Source: AP-15 sp963701815 (lineage in GTDB: Bacteria; Pseudomonadota; Alphaproteobacteria; ATCC43930; CGMCC-115725). Taken from it: a DNA stretch of 64,000 bases. Within the stretch, counting starts at the first letter, position 1. The number at the start of each line of letters is the position of its first letter. The translations under genes and the position numbers were made by a program. Positions 8,286-17,002 of the stretch are shown here, in pieces. Below the pieces are notes generated by a model. That model worked only from the letters and a program-made list of their open reading frames with translations. It was not told where the DNA came from and did no database searches. The stretch covers positions 1-64,000 of the forward strand of contig CAVPBN010000048.1 in NCBI GenBank assembly GCA_963701815.1, in the 5' to 3' direction.

Positions 8286-8529
8286 CCACTGCTGTCCGGT
8301 TCAGATTTACGATCATCTTCAAATGGCCTCGAAGCACGCCCTCCCCTCTCGGTCGGGCTCGACCCGGCCGTCCACGTCTTGCAACGGAGGGGTCTTGCAA
8401 GAAAAAGACGTGGGTGCCCACGGAACAAAGTCCGTGGGCTGACGGCCTACGGGTCAAGCCCGGCCATGGGGTACTGGTGCTTCACTACAACCGCCAAATT
8501 AACCAATATCCGAAACCGGACAGCAGTGG
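8286..8529. mobile_element. MITE-like 244-bp element with 16-bp inverted ends
   Basis: The segment begins CCACTGCTGTCCGGTT (8286-8301) and ends with the exact reverse complement AACCGGACAGCAGTGG (8514-8529). It has no coding capacity. Inside is a long hairpin whose arms are CCACGTCTTGCAA (from 8371) and TTGCAAG..AAGACGTGG (to 8413), then a CGGGTCAAGCCCGG palindrome. A second, right-truncated copy is at 50843-51009. This copy has an extra palindromic unit at 8417-8452 that the other lacks. No clean target duplication was found. The inverted ends look like those of a DNA transposon, so a non-autonomous element is the best guess. Confidence 0.65.
8417..8452. repeat. Palindromic unit inserted in the MITE-like element
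   Basis: CCCACGG (8417-8423) pairs with CCGTGGG (8432-8438), followed by CTGACGGCCTACGG. It matches the unit inside the IS110 transposase at about four bases in five and is absent at the equivalent place in the second copy of the host repeat (after 50977). Confidence 0.6.
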
Positions 8530-8746
8530 GCGTGATCCTGCCTTCCGGCGCGACCGCGGTCATCTCCACGATCACCCCCCGGCCCCCGACAATGGGCCGC
8601 CTTCCGCCGCCGGCAGGTCACCGATCATGGCGCCCATACTTTGACGGAGATCAATACGCCGGATTGTGGAAAGCCGGGTCCGAGGCAACGAATATCAACC
8701 CATCGGGAGCTTTATCGCGCAAACCTGCTCCCGTAAGGAGCGACGA

Positions 8747-8953
8747 ATGACAGCGATCCTCGATGCCCCTGCGCTGATCCAGTTCGCTGCGGTGGTGGCC
8801 CTTGTCGGTTTGGCCGGCACTGCCGTCCTGGTCTCGCGGATCACCCGTTTTTCACCCGCCCGCCAGCGTGTGACCGCTGGTCGCCGGCAAGCACGAACAG
8901 AAGCCGACATCGCCGCCGCCTCCGCAACTGACGAGTGGTTCCGGCGAAACTGA
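8747..8953 (+). CDS. Small single-pass membrane protein
   Basis: A 68-residue frame with a good ribosome site (AAGGAGCG) before the ATG at 8747. Residues about 10-30 (LIQFAAVVALVGLAGTAVLV) form one membrane segment, followed by a basic, Arg-rich tail (RFSPARQRVTAGRRQAR) that would stay in the cytoplasm. I recognise no family. The signals favour a real small gene but homology is not shown. Confidence 0.4.
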   Translation: MTAILDAPALIQFAAVVALVGLAGTAVLVSRITRFSPARQRVTAGRRQARTEADIAAASATDEWFRRN

Positions 8954-9052
8954 GTTCTCCCGGCCCCTGGCTCCGCGTCTCCCGGAACATGCCGCAGCAA
9001 CGAGCAGCGGTTGGCGCGCGGGGCGATTCCATCCCCCTCGGAGGAACCGGAC

Positions 9053-9595
9053 ATGCTGTACAGAATTATGCTGGAGCTTGCACAAAGCCGGGAGTTTCCC
9101 AACGGAAGCACGGCCTGCGGCTACGAATTGGAGCTGCCGCTCACTCGCGATTACCGGCTCGATTTTGCCGCGTGCCGGCGACGTCGGCATCGCCACGTTA
9201 TTTGCCGATTTTGGCCGGGGGAAGAATGGCGCGGCGAACTGAAGTGCGATCACCGCGGCTGGCTTTTTTCCTTCGGACGCGGCGAGACAGTCAACGAGGC
9301 CGTCCTCGGATGCACGCGGTTCATCGTCGGAAAGTGGATCCCAATTACCGAATCCGATGGGCTGGCACGACACTTTCGCGTTGCCGAGGTTGCCGAGGTC
9401 CCGCTCCGCGTCGACGTGGCTGCCCCCAAAACAGCGACAGCGCCCACCGCGCCGGCGACCGCTGCGATACCGCATCGGCCGACAGTTTCCCGGCAGGCGA
9501 CGCGCCGGGCAGTTGTTACCGGTGTTGGAACGCCAACCGCGCCAGCAGCGCGCCGAGGGCAGGAGAGCTTTCTTGAGCAGTTCGCAACAGTTTGA
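9053..9595 (+). CDS. Conserved hypothetical protein with Ala/Pro-rich tail
   Basis: The ATG at 9053 follows GGAGGAACC. The first 120 residues look folded (CGYELELPLTRDYRLDF, ELKCDHRGWLFSFGRGETVN, IVGKWIPITE). From about 9410 the frame becomes Ala/Thr/Pro/Arg-rich (APKTATAPTAPATAAIP), which may be a natural tail or the effect of a frameshift. Its last bases overlap the start of the OsmC-like gene. No function is recognised. Confidence 0.5.
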   Translation: MLYRIMLELAQSREFPNGSTACGYELELPLTRDYRLDFAACRRRRHRHVICRFWPGEEWRGELKCDHRGWLFSFGRGETVNEAVLGCTRFIVGKWIPITESDGLARHFRVAEVAEVPLRVDVAAPKTATAPTAPATAAIPHRPTVSRQATRRAVVTGVGTPTAPAARRGQESFLEQFATV

Positions 9596-9986
9596 GGTCG
9601 ACCTGAAATGGCGGGCCTGCAACAATGCCCCCGCGCCTCGGTCCGCAGCTGAAACCGAGGGCGGCACGAGTTCCGGAAAGCTGCTCGTCGCCGCGATTGC
9701 CACCTCCTTCGGCTCGGACCTGGCAGAGACGCTGCGGACGTCCGGATTGCCGTACTCCGTCCTGGATGTCCACGCCGAGGGCCTGGTTGCAGTCGAAATT
9801 TGCCCAGCAGCAACCTTCACCGCGATCACGGTAAGCCCGACCATCCGCGGTGCGGACACGTTGCGTCGTCAAGGCTATGAGCAAGCGGCCGTCTCCGCGC
9901 GCAATCATTGCCGAATTGGACGGTCCATCCGCGGCAACGTCGCCTACGTCGTCGGTGCGGTCTGTCTTATCGGGCCATCGGGATGA
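9573..9986 (+). CDS. OsmC-like protein lacking the first cysteine
   Basis: A 137-residue protein starting at TTG 9573 with AGGAGAG upstream. It follows the OsmC/Ohr layout: SSGKLLVAAIATSFGSDL (helix that normally carries the peroxidatic Cys), a beta region ending FTAITVSPTIRGAD, and the helix NHCRIGRSIRGNVAY with the second Cys. In this copy the position of the first Cys reads Ser, so a thiol peroxidase activity of the usual type is doubtful. Its 3' end runs into the antisense remnant of an Mg2+ ATPase. Family assignment rests on the pattern of the two helices. Confidence 0.6.
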   Translation: MSSSQQFEVDLKWRACNNAPAPRSAAETEGGTSSGKLLVAAIATSFGSDLAETLRTSGLPYSVLDVHAEGLVAVEICPAATFTAITVSPTIRGADTLRRQGYEQAAVSARNHCRIGRSIRGNVAYVVGAVCLIGPSG

Positions 9987-10984
9987 GTTCGCCGCCGTCG
10001 AGCGGAATCAGATCGGCTGCCGCCCGCGCGACATCGGCGGCACCGTCCACCGAGATTCCGACATCCGCGGCGTGCAATGCCGGCGCGTCGTTGATGCCGT
10101 CGCCCATGAAGCCGACTACATTCCCCAACCGCTTAAGCGCCATCAGAACCCGATGCTTCTGCTGCGGGTTGACGCGGCAGAACAGATTGACTCGCGGCAG
10201 CTGCCCGATCAGCGCCTCGTCGGAGAGCTGCGTCAGCGCGTCGCCGGTCAGCACGCTCGGACCGGCACGCCGATCTCGGCAAAGACGTGGCGGGTCACCA
10301 GCTCGTTGTCGCCGGTCAGCGCCTTTACCGCGACCCTGCCGCCGTCATGGCCTGGATTGTCGCTTCGGCGCTGGCCTTCGGCGGATCAAGAAAAACCGCG
10401 AAGCCGGAAAAGACGAGGTCGCTCTCGTCGGTGATCGCGGCAGTCTGGTGGCTCGCATCGACGGCACGGCTGGCGATGCCGAGGGCGCGATATCCCTGTG
10501 CCCCGAGCGGCTGCTCCCTCCCGTCCGCGTCCTGGTTGACGAAGAGATCGCGGCTTTCGAGCAGCCGCGCATCCGCCGGTACCAGATCGCCGGCGATCAG
10601 CTCGGCGATATCGCCGGGCGCCAGCTGGTCGATCGGCAGCGAGACGCTGGCGCCGTCGCGCCGCACTTTAGCCTGCGCCCGCTACCGATCGGCGCAACGC
10701 CTCGACCGCGTTCTGCGCGCGGACTTCCTGGACGAAATCCAGCGCGATGCTGATCGTGACGATGCTGGCGACGCTGAAAAAGCTCGCGAGATCGCCGGTC
10801 GCCGCCGACAAACCGCTCGCCACCAGCAGGATGATGACCGCGGATTGCGGAACCGGACAAGGAATTGCAGCCACAGCGGCGAACGCTTGACGGTTGCCGC
10901 GTCGTTGGTACCATAGATCGCCAACCGTGACTGCGCGTCTGCGGTATCAAGGCCCGCAGAAGTCACCCTGAGCCTTGCGAGCAC
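9967..10984 (-). pseudogene. Magnesium-type P-type ATPase remnant
   Basis: Read on the minus strand across several frames: N-terminal LAIYGTND and PLWLQFLVRFRNP, membrane segment IILLVASGLSAATGDLASF, ALDFVQEVRAQNAVEALRRS, the actuator-domain APGDIAELIAGDLVPADARL, then YRALGIASRAVD, VFLDPPKASAEATIQ, LTGDNELVTRHV, and RVNPQQKHRVLMALKR with MGDGINDAPALHAADVGISV. The order matches MgtA/MgtB. The TGE and DKTGT regions between LFVNQ and YRALGIA are gone, so the phosphorylated Asp is lost. The C-terminal membrane helices are missing too, and at least three frameshifts are present. It is a dead gene. Confidence 0.85.
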
Positions 10985-11183
10985 CGGTCGGCAGGTTCCT
11001 TCCAGACATCTTCGGCACCAAGCCCCGCGGCGGCATCTTCATCCCTAGGGAAACGCTCCGCACGGGCAGCGCCGGCACCGACATTCTCCGCGCCGGCGGC
11101 CCATCGACCGTTGATTTTATGATGTATATGATATATATGTTTAATCATGCCGCTGGGGCGGTAAGCTGCAGGATCGTCGCGCC
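10985..11183. promoter_or_regulatory. Intergenic region with AT-rich promoter-like stretch
   Basis: In otherwise GC-rich DNA, 11113-11150 is strikingly AT-rich (TGATGTATATGATATATATG) and lies just upstream of the DUF6522 gene. It probably holds that gene's -10 region; no defined operator was identified. Confidence 0.35.
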
Positions 11184-11420
11184 ATGGACCACCGCCACAC
11201 CGACGCGGTCACCCTCTCGGCGGACGGCTTTACCGTCGAGGCGGAAATGGTCGCGGGCGAACTCGGTCTCTCGCCCGAAGCCTTTTGGCGGGAAATCAAG
11301 CGCGGCATCGTTTACGGCGTGGTTGAACGCGGCGAAGGCGAGGATACCGGGCGCGTGCGCCTGACCTTTCGCTATCGCGCCCGCTCGTGGTCGGTGACGT
11401 TGAAGGAGCCGGTTCAATGA
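11184..11420 (+). CDS. DUF6522 family protein
   Basis: A 78-residue intact protein: FTVEAEMVAGELGLSPEAFW, IVYGVVERGEGEDTGRVRLT and a final beta strand (SWSVTLKEP). The motif V(E/V)RGEGED.GR.RLTF is typical of the DUF6522 family found in alphaproteobacteria, whose function is not known to me. Start ATG 11184. Confidence 0.6.
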   Translation: MDHRHTDAVTLSADGFTVEAEMVAGELGLSPEAFWREIKRGIVYGVVERGEGEDTGRVRLTFRYRARSWSVTLKEPVQ

Positions 11421-11692
11421 AGGGCCCCGCGGATGACAATCCCGCCGCCGACCCAGTTCAGAGCTCAAAAGGCCCGTTTGGCGCGATGCGGGACGCGAGA
11501 CGATCGTTGGGCATGACAGTCGGTGGTAGCGGACGAGTTGCCCAGGGGCCGCCGCCGCACCCCCACCAATCAGGCGGCTCCAAGCCTCGAACCTTTGGAT
11601 CGCGCAGTCGCGCGCCATTGCGCATGGCGGCTGACCATTTGCGGCCCTATCTTAATCGTGCCTACGGCCTCCGATATAAGGAAATCAGCTAG

Positions 11693-13372
11693 ATGCCCGC
11701 CTACCAGTACATCTATGTGATGAAGGGGCTGAGCAAAAGCTATCCGGGTGGCCGCGAGGTATTGAGGGATATCTGGCTGTCATTCCTGCCGGGCGCAAAG
11801 ATTGGCGTGCTGGGGGCCAACGGCGCCGGCAAATCGACCCTGCTGCGGATCATGGCCGGGATGGAACAGGATTTCTCCGGCGAGGCGTGGGCGGCGGAAG
11901 GGGTCCGGGTCGGCTACCTCGCGCAAGAACCTGCGCTCGACGCGGCAAAGGACGTTCTCGGCAACATCGTCGAAGGCGTGGCCGAGACCAAAGCATTGCT
12001 CGACCGCTTCGAGGCGGTCAGCGCGCGCTTTGCCGAGGAACTGTCGCCCGATGACATCGAGGCGTTGATCGCCGAGCAGGGCCGGCTCCAGGAAATGATC
12101 GATCGGGCCGATGGCTGGGAGCTCGACCGCGCGATCGAGATCGCGATGGACGCCCTGCGCTGTCCCTCCGGCGATGCCGAGGTGGCGACATTGTCGGGCG
12201 GCGAGCGGCGGCGCGTGGCGCTTTGCCGCCTGCTGCTGCAGCGCCCCGATCTGCTTCTCCTCGACGAGCCGACAAACCATCTCGACGCTGAATCGGTCGC
12301 TTGGCTGCAGCGCTTTCTGGAGGACTATCCGGGCACCGTCGTTACCGTCACCCACGACCGCTATTTTCTCGACGAGGTAGCGGGCTGGATTCTCGAGCTG
12401 GACCGGGGACGCGGCATCCCGTTCGAGGGCAATTACTCGAGCTGGCTAGAGCAGAAGCAGCAGCGTCTGGTCGTGGAGGGCAAGCAGGAGGACGCCCGTC
12501 GGCGCACGCTCGAACGCGAACTCGAATGGGTTCGGCAAAGCCCCCGGGCCCGGCAGGCGAAGAGCAAGGCCCGCCTGTCCGCATATGAGGCGCTCGTCGC
12601 TCAGAGCCGGGACGCTGCCCCGGAAAATGCCCAGATCGTGTTGCCGCCGGGGCCGCGCCTTGGCGATCTGGTGATCGAGGCGGAGGGCGTCGCCAAAGGG
12701 TTCGGCGACCGACTCCTGGTCGACGGCCTCGATTTTCGCCTCCCGCCGGGCGGCATCGTCGGGGTGATCGGCCCGAACGGCGCGGGGAAGACGACGCTGT
12801 TCCGCATGATCGCCGCGCAGGACATACCCGATGCCGGCCGCTTCCGGATCGGCGAGACCGTCAATCTCGGCTATGTCGATCAGTCGCGCGACACGCTTTC
12901 TCCGGCCAATTCGGTGTGGCAGGAAATCTCGGGCGGCCGCGAGGAAATCGATCTCGGCCGTCGCAAGCTCGCCAGCCGCGCCTATTGCGCGCTGTTCAAT
13001 TTTCGCGGCGCCGACCAGCAGAAAAAAGTCGGCCAGCTCTCGGGCGGCGAACGCAACCGCGTCCATCTCGCCAAGATGCTGAAGGCGGGCGCCAATGTGC
13101 TGCTGCTCGACGAGCCGACCAACGATCTCGACGTCGACACCTTGCGCGCGCTCGAGGAGGCGCTGCTCGATTTTGCCGGCTGCGCCGTCGTCATCACCCA
13201 CGATCGCTGGTTTCTCGATCGGGTCGCGACCCACATCCTGGCCTTTGAGGGAGACAGCCGAGCCGTCTGGTTCGAGGGGAATTACGCCGATTACGAGGCC
13301 GACCGTCGCCGGCGTCTCGGCAGCGGCGCCGATCAGCCCCACCGCATCCGTTACAAGCCCCTGCGGCGATAG
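11693..13372 (+). CDS. ettA: ABC-F protein EttA, energy-dependent translational throttle
   Basis: A 559-residue soluble ABC-F ATPase with two nucleotide-binding domains and no membrane segments. NBD1 has Walker A GANGAGKST (about residue 43), signature LSGGERRR and Walker B LLLLDEPTNHLD. NBD2 has GPNGAGKTT, LSGGERNR and LLLDEPTNDLD. The P-site tRNA-interaction linker with ARQAKSKARL lies between them. EttA binds the ribosomal E site and gates the first elongation steps according to the ATP/ADP ratio. Length (E. coli about 555) and motifs agree with this subfamily. AAGGA precedes the ATG at 11693. It is transcribed alone, facing mlaC. Confidence 0.92.
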   Translation: MPAYQYIYVMKGLSKSYPGGREVLRDIWLSFLPGAKIGVLGANGAGKSTLLRIMAGMEQDFSGEAWAAEGVRVGYLAQEPALDAAKDVLGNIVEGVAETKALLDRFEAVSARFAEELSPDDIEALIAEQGRLQEMIDRADGWELDRAIEIAMDALRCPSGDAEVATLSGGERRRVALCRLLLQRPDLLLLDEPTNHLDAESVAWLQRFLEDYPGTVVTVTHDRYFLDEVAGWILELDRGRGIPFEGNYSSWLEQKQQRLVVEGKQEDARRRTLERELEWVRQSPRARQAKSKARLSAYEALVAQSRDAAPENAQIVLPPGPRLGDLVIEAEGVAKGFGDRLLVDGLDFRLPPGGIVGVIGPNGAGKTTLFRMIAAQDIPDAGRFRIGETVNLGYVDQSRDTLSPANSVWQEISGGREEIDLGRRKLASRAYCALFNFRGADQQKKVGQLSGGERNRVHLAKMLKAGANVLLLDEPTNDLDVDTLRALEEALLDFAGCAVVITHDRWFLDRVATHILAFEGDSRAVWFEGNYADYEADRRRRLGSGADQPHRIRYKPLRR

Positions 13373-13410
13373 CTGCCCGGCCGATGGCCGTCGGCTCGGC
13401 GGCTTCTCGG

Positions 13411-14043
13411 CTAGCGCGGGGCGCCGGCGCTCGCCGTTTTCGCGCGCAGCACCGTCAGCAGCCCCTCAACCTGCCCGCCATGGCGCTGGATCACCGAGGC
13501 GAATTCGGAACGCTGGGTTACCGCCATGCTGATCCCCTCGATGATCACGTCGGTGATCTTGTACCCATCGTCGGTCCGGGCCATCCGCCAGTCGACTTTG
13601 GCCGGCGGCGCGCCGTCTGTCCGAAGGATTTCGCTGGTGACGATCGAGCCGTCCGCATCTGCCCGGCTTCCGGTCACCTTCAGGGCCTCGCCGCTGTATG
13701 CCGCCAGACGATTGCTGTATGCGAGCGCGGTATATTCGGCGAACAGCCTGATGAACTCCTGCCGCTGCGATGGGGTGGCGAGCCGCCAATACCGGCCCAG
13801 AACAAAGCGGGCGATCGTCGGAACGTCGAAATCGTCGTGGAACAGTTCGCGAAATCGGGCGTCTCGCTGACCCGCTGTGACATTCTTGCCAAGCACCTGG
13901 AGCGCTTGGTTGCCGAGTTGGTTGATCACGGCGGCGGGGTCGGCCGCCGCTGCCGCAGGGGCCGCCGACCCGGCGCCCCCCAACCCGGCCATTCCGAGAC
14001 TCGTGGCTAAGGCGGTGCAAATCAGGCTGCGTCGCAAGATCAC
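13411..14043 (-). CDS. mlaC: MlaC/Ttg2D-type phospholipid-binding periplasmic protein
   Basis: A 210-residue secreted protein with signal peptide (SLICTALATSLGMAG) and the MlaC fold pattern: RDARFRELFHDDFDVPTIAR, FVLGRYWRLATPSQRQEF, DGYKITDVIIEGISMAVTQR. MlaC shuttles phospholipids between the outer-membrane MlaA complex and the inner-membrane MlaFEDB transporter. Its GTG start overlaps the mlaA stop (GTGA), so the two are translationally coupled. The mlaFED genes are not in this window. Confidence 0.88.
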   Translation of the reverse strand: MILRRSLICTALATSLGMAGLGGAGSAAPAAAAADPAAVINQLGNQALQVLGKNVTAGQRDARFRELFHDDFDVPTIARFVLGRYWRLATPSQRQEFIRLFAEYTALAYSNRLAAYSGEALKVTGSRADADGSIVTSEILRTDGAPPAKVDWRMARTDDGYKITDVIIEGISMAVTQRSEFASVIQRHGGQVEGLLTVLRAKTASAGAPR

Positions 14044-14903
14044 CGGGATACCTCGCTGGCGTCAGGTGTTTCGGAGAGAGCGATCGGCCGGGCGGCCGGG
14101 TTCGCCCGAGCGATTGCCGGCGTCGGACCATCGCCGCCGCCGAATGACGGATTGGGCGGCAATTGCTCATGCTTGTGGTGCACCAGCGCTGCCCGGCGCT
14201 GCCGATACAGGGAGCGGATCGTCGCATAATAGTCGAGCGACGTGCGCTCGATATCCGCGAGCGTCTCGATGTAACGCGAACGCTGGTCGATGCCGCTGAC
14301 CGCGCCGCGCACAAACGAGATCCAAATCATGTGATGTTCGGAAGCGAGAATGTTCCAAGGATCGGCAAAACCTTCGGCGACCTGACCGCCCAGATCTCGC
14401 GGGTCGGACGGGCCAAGAACCGGCACAACGAGATAGGGCCCCTCGGCAATGCCCCACACGCCCAGCGTCACGCCGAAATCCTGCTCGTGATAGGGGATGC
14501 CCCAGCGTCCGGCGACATCGACCAGGCCGCCCATGCCGATCGTCGAGTTGATGACAAATCGCGCGAATGTGTCTTTGGCCCAACCGAAATCACCCTGCAA
14601 TGTATCGTTGGCAAAGATCAGCGGCGCACGCAGATTGTATAGAAAGTCGTGCACGGAGTCGCGAATCGGATCGGGCAGCGCAGTACGATAGGCCTTCGCT
14701 GCCGGCACCAGGACGGCGCGATCTACCGCCTGATTGAATTTGAAGATCGCCCGGTTGGTATCTTCGAGCGGGTCGTTGAAATCCTCTTCGCCGGGAGCAG
14801 CGGCCTGCTGCGTGGCGTCGGAGCGCGCGGCGCATCCGGATGTGATCAGGGCCAGAACGACAATCAGGTCCGAGAAGAGCCGGCGCAGCGGCAAAACATT
14901 CAT
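14040..14903 (-). CDS. mlaA: MlaA (VacJ) outer-membrane lipoprotein
   Basis: A 287-residue lipoprotein with signal peptide and lipobox ending at LITSGC. Family features are FNDPLEDTNRAIFKFNQAVD, PDPIRDSVHDFLYNLRAPL, the FVINSTIGMGGLVDVAGRWG segment and GVWGIAEGPYLVVPVLGPSDPRD. MlaA removes mislocalised phospholipids from the outer leaflet of the outer membrane. It is first in a two-gene operon with mlaC. The C-terminal tail is longer and Pro/Ala-rich. Confidence 0.92.
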   Translation of the reverse strand: MNVLPLRRLFSDLIVVLALITSGCAARSDATQQAAAPGEEDFNDPLEDTNRAIFKFNQAVDRAVLVPAAKAYRTALPDPIRDSVHDFLYNLRAPLIFANDTLQGDFGWAKDTFARFVINSTIGMGGLVDVAGRWGIPYHEQDFGVTLGVWGIAEGPYLVVPVLGPSDPRDLGGQVAEGFADPWNILASEHHMIWISFVRGAVSGIDQRSRYIETLADIERTSLDYYATIRSLYRQRRAALVHHKHEQLPPNPSFGGGDGPTPAIARANPAARPIALSETPDASEVSR

Positions 14904-15011
14904 CGATCGGGCCTCGCATCGGGTTCGGGTCGCCTCGGCGGCGGGATAATTGCGGGAAACTTACGCAAGCGACAAGGGGGGCAATCGAGCCTGCGACAAA
15001 AATCCATTGCG

Positions 15012-15033
15012 TATATAAAGATATCTGTATATC
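15012..15033 (+). promoter_or_regulatory. Palindromic operator upstream of the methionine operon
   Basis: An AT-rich palindrome centred on AGATATCT (15019-15026) with flanking ATAT arms at 15013-15016 and 15029-15032 lies 10 bases before the ATG at 15043. Because the first gene encodes an ArsR-type regulator fused to a methyltransferase, autoregulation through this site, in response to S-adenosyl-compounds as in the SahR-type regulators of Proteobacteria, is likely. Binding is inferred. Confidence 0.6.
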
Positions 15034-15042
15034 TTGCTGACC

Positions 15043-16047
15043 ATGGAACATTTGTTGACGGCGCTGCGCGCGGTGGCCGAGCCGACCCGGTTGCGGCTCA
15101 CCGTGTTGTGCGCCCGCGGGGAATTGACCGTCAGCGAACTGACCCAGATCCTCGGGCAAAGCCAGCCGCGCGTGTCGCGTCATCTCAAGCTGCTGTGCGA
15201 GGCCGGGCTGCTCGATCGCTCCCGCGAAGGCAGCTGGGTGTTCTATCGCTTGAACCAATCCGGTGCGGCGGGGACGTTGGCGCGGCAGTTGGTCGGGGCC
15301 TGCGACGAAAACGATCCGACCATCGCTCTCGATCTGCAGCGCCTGAGCGCGATCAAGCAGCAGCGCGCCGATCTCGCCGTCGCGTATTTTCGCGAGAACG
15401 CGGCGCAGTGGCACCTGATTCGCTCGCTCTACGTCGACGAGCGCGAAGTCGAGGCGGCGCTGGTCGACCTCATCGCCGTGGCGAACCCACGCGATCTGCT
15501 CGACATCGGCACTGGGACGGGCCGTATGCTCGAAATCCTGGCGCCGCGGGCGGAGCGCGCGCTCGGCATCGATCAATCGCGCGAGATGCTCGCCGTCGCC
15601 CGGGTCAATCTTGAACAGGCCAGGCTCGAAAACGGGCTGGTCCGGCTCGGCGACATGTACCAGCTCGCCTTGCCCGACGCTTCGTTCGACGCCGCGGTGA
15701 TCCATCAGGTGCTGCATTACGCCGATCGGCCGGCTGCTGTGATCGCTGAAGCGGCGCGCATCCTGCGACCGAACGGACTTCTGGTTCTGGTCGATTTTGC
15801 GCCGCACTCGCTCGAATATTTGCGTGAGGAACACGCCCACCGGCGGCTCGGCTTTGCCGATGGGCAGATCTTCGAATGGTTCGGCGCCGCTGGGCTTGAT
15901 CCGATGCCGCCGCAGCGGCTGCCGGGCGACCCGCTGACTCTGGTGATTTGGCCGGCCCATCGCCGCACCGCGGTCGCCGATCCGCGCACTGCCGGGGAGG
16001 TGCGCGACCAAACGCCGACCACACTCCTGGAAACGGAGCTTCGCTGA
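15043..16047 (+). CDS. ArsR-type regulator fused to SAM-dependent methyltransferase
   Basis: 334 residues. Residues 1-90 are a winged-helix ArsR domain (AVAEPTRLRLTVLCARGE, ELTQILGQSQPRVSRHLKLL) without the metal-binding Cys pair. From about 130 there is a class I methyltransferase with the SAM-binding DIGTGTGRMLEIL. I chose the ATG at 15043 because the upstream TTG at 15034 lies at the palindrome and has no ribosome site. Its stop overlaps metF by one base, forming an operon with metF and metH. The likely job is sensing the methyl-cycle state (SAM or SAH) to control methionine synthesis. Whether the methyltransferase domain is catalytic or only a sensor is unknown. Confidence 0.8.
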   Translation: MEHLLTALRAVAEPTRLRLTVLCARGELTVSELTQILGQSQPRVSRHLKLLCEAGLLDRSREGSWVFYRLNQSGAAGTLARQLVGACDENDPTIALDLQRLSAIKQQRADLAVAYFRENAAQWHLIRSLYVDEREVEAALVDLIAVANPRDLLDIGTGTGRMLEILAPRAERALGIDQSREMLAVARVNLEQARLENGLVRLGDMYQLALPDASFDAAVIHQVLHYADRPAAVIAEAARILRPNGLLVLVDFAPHSLEYLREEHAHRRLGFADGQIFEWFGAAGLDPMPPQRLPGDPLTLVIWPAHRRTAVADPRTAGEVRDQTPTTLLETELR

Positions 16048-16988
16048 TGATCGAGCATCTCGCCGTCGGGCCTTCGCGCGGTTTGCTCGCGGCCGACCCG
16101 GTCATCGATTTCGATCGCGGCCCACCGCGCGTCTCGTTCGAATTCTCCCCGCCCAAGACGCCGGAAATGGAGGCGAGGTTGTGGGAGGTGATCAAGCGGC
16201 TGGAGCCGCTGACGCCGCGCTTCGTCTCGGTGACCTATGGCGCCGGCGGATCGACCCGCGAGCGCACCCACGCGACGGTACGGCGCATCCGCGAGGAGAC
16301 CGCAATCGAACCGGCGGCGCATCTGACGTGCGTCGCGGCGAGCCGGGCTGAGATCGATGCCATCGCCGAAGATTACTGGCGCGCCGGCATCCGGCATATC
16401 GTCGCCCTGCGCGGCGACCCGCCGGGCGGCGTTGCCGGCGGCGGGCGTTATGTGCCGCATTCCGACGGCTATGCCTTTGCCGCCGATCTGGTTGCCGGGC
16501 TCAAGCGTGTCGCCGATTTCGAGATCAGCGTCGCCGCCTACCCCGAGACCCACCCCGAGGCGGCCAGCGCCCGGCGCGATCTCGACAATCTCAAGGCCAA
16601 AATCGACGCCGGCGCCAGCCGCGCGATCACCCAATTCTTCTTTGATGTCGATCTCTTTCTCCGCTTCCGCGATCGCGCCGCCGGGATCGCCGTGCCGATT
16701 GTTCCCGGGATCATGCCGGTGACCAATTTCGCACGCCTCAAGCAAATGGCGGCGGCCTGCGGGGCCTCGATCCCGCCCTGGATGGCCCGGCACTTCGATG
16801 GGCTCGACGATGACCCTGACACCAGGCGTCTTGTCGCCGCCTCGATCGCCGCCGAACAATGTCGGCGGCTCCACGCCAACGGGGTGCACGAGTTCCATTT
16901 CTACACGTTGAACCGTGCCGACCTGATCGTCGCGATCTGCCATCTGCTCGGCGTGCGCGCCGACAAGCCCGTCAGCGCCGCGGCATAG
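16047..16988 (+). CDS. metF: Methylenetetrahydrofolate reductase MetF
   Basis: 313 residues, TIM-barrel flavoprotein that reduces 5,10-methylene-THF to 5-methyl-THF, the methyl donor for MetH. Diagnostic pieces are VSFEFSPPKT (catalytic Glu), VSVTYGAGGSTRERT, the AAHLTCVAASRAEI segment, ALRGDPPGG, SVAAYPETHPEA and ITQFFFDVDLFLRF. ATG 16047 overlaps the previous stop (TGATG). metH follows 14 bases downstream. Confidence 0.95.
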   Translation: MIEHLAVGPSRGLLAADPVIDFDRGPPRVSFEFSPPKTPEMEARLWEVIKRLEPLTPRFVSVTYGAGGSTRERTHATVRRIREETAIEPAAHLTCVAASRAEIDAIAEDYWRAGIRHIVALRGDPPGGVAGGGRYVPHSDGYAFAADLVAGLKRVADFEISVAAYPETHPEAASARRDLDNLKAKIDAGASRAITQFFFDVDLFLRFRDRAAGIAVPIVPGIMPVTNFARLKQMAAACGASIPPWMARHFDGLDDDPDTRRLVAASIAAEQCRRLHANGVHEFHFYTLNRADLIVAICHLLGVRADKPVSAAA

Positions 16989-17002
16989 CGAGAGCTGCGG
17001 CG

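Noticed and set aside
14904..15042. SAM or SAH riboswitch before the methionine operon
   Set aside because: The leader between promoter-like palindrome and ATG is too short, and no conserved riboswitch core was seen; the palindrome fits a protein operator better.
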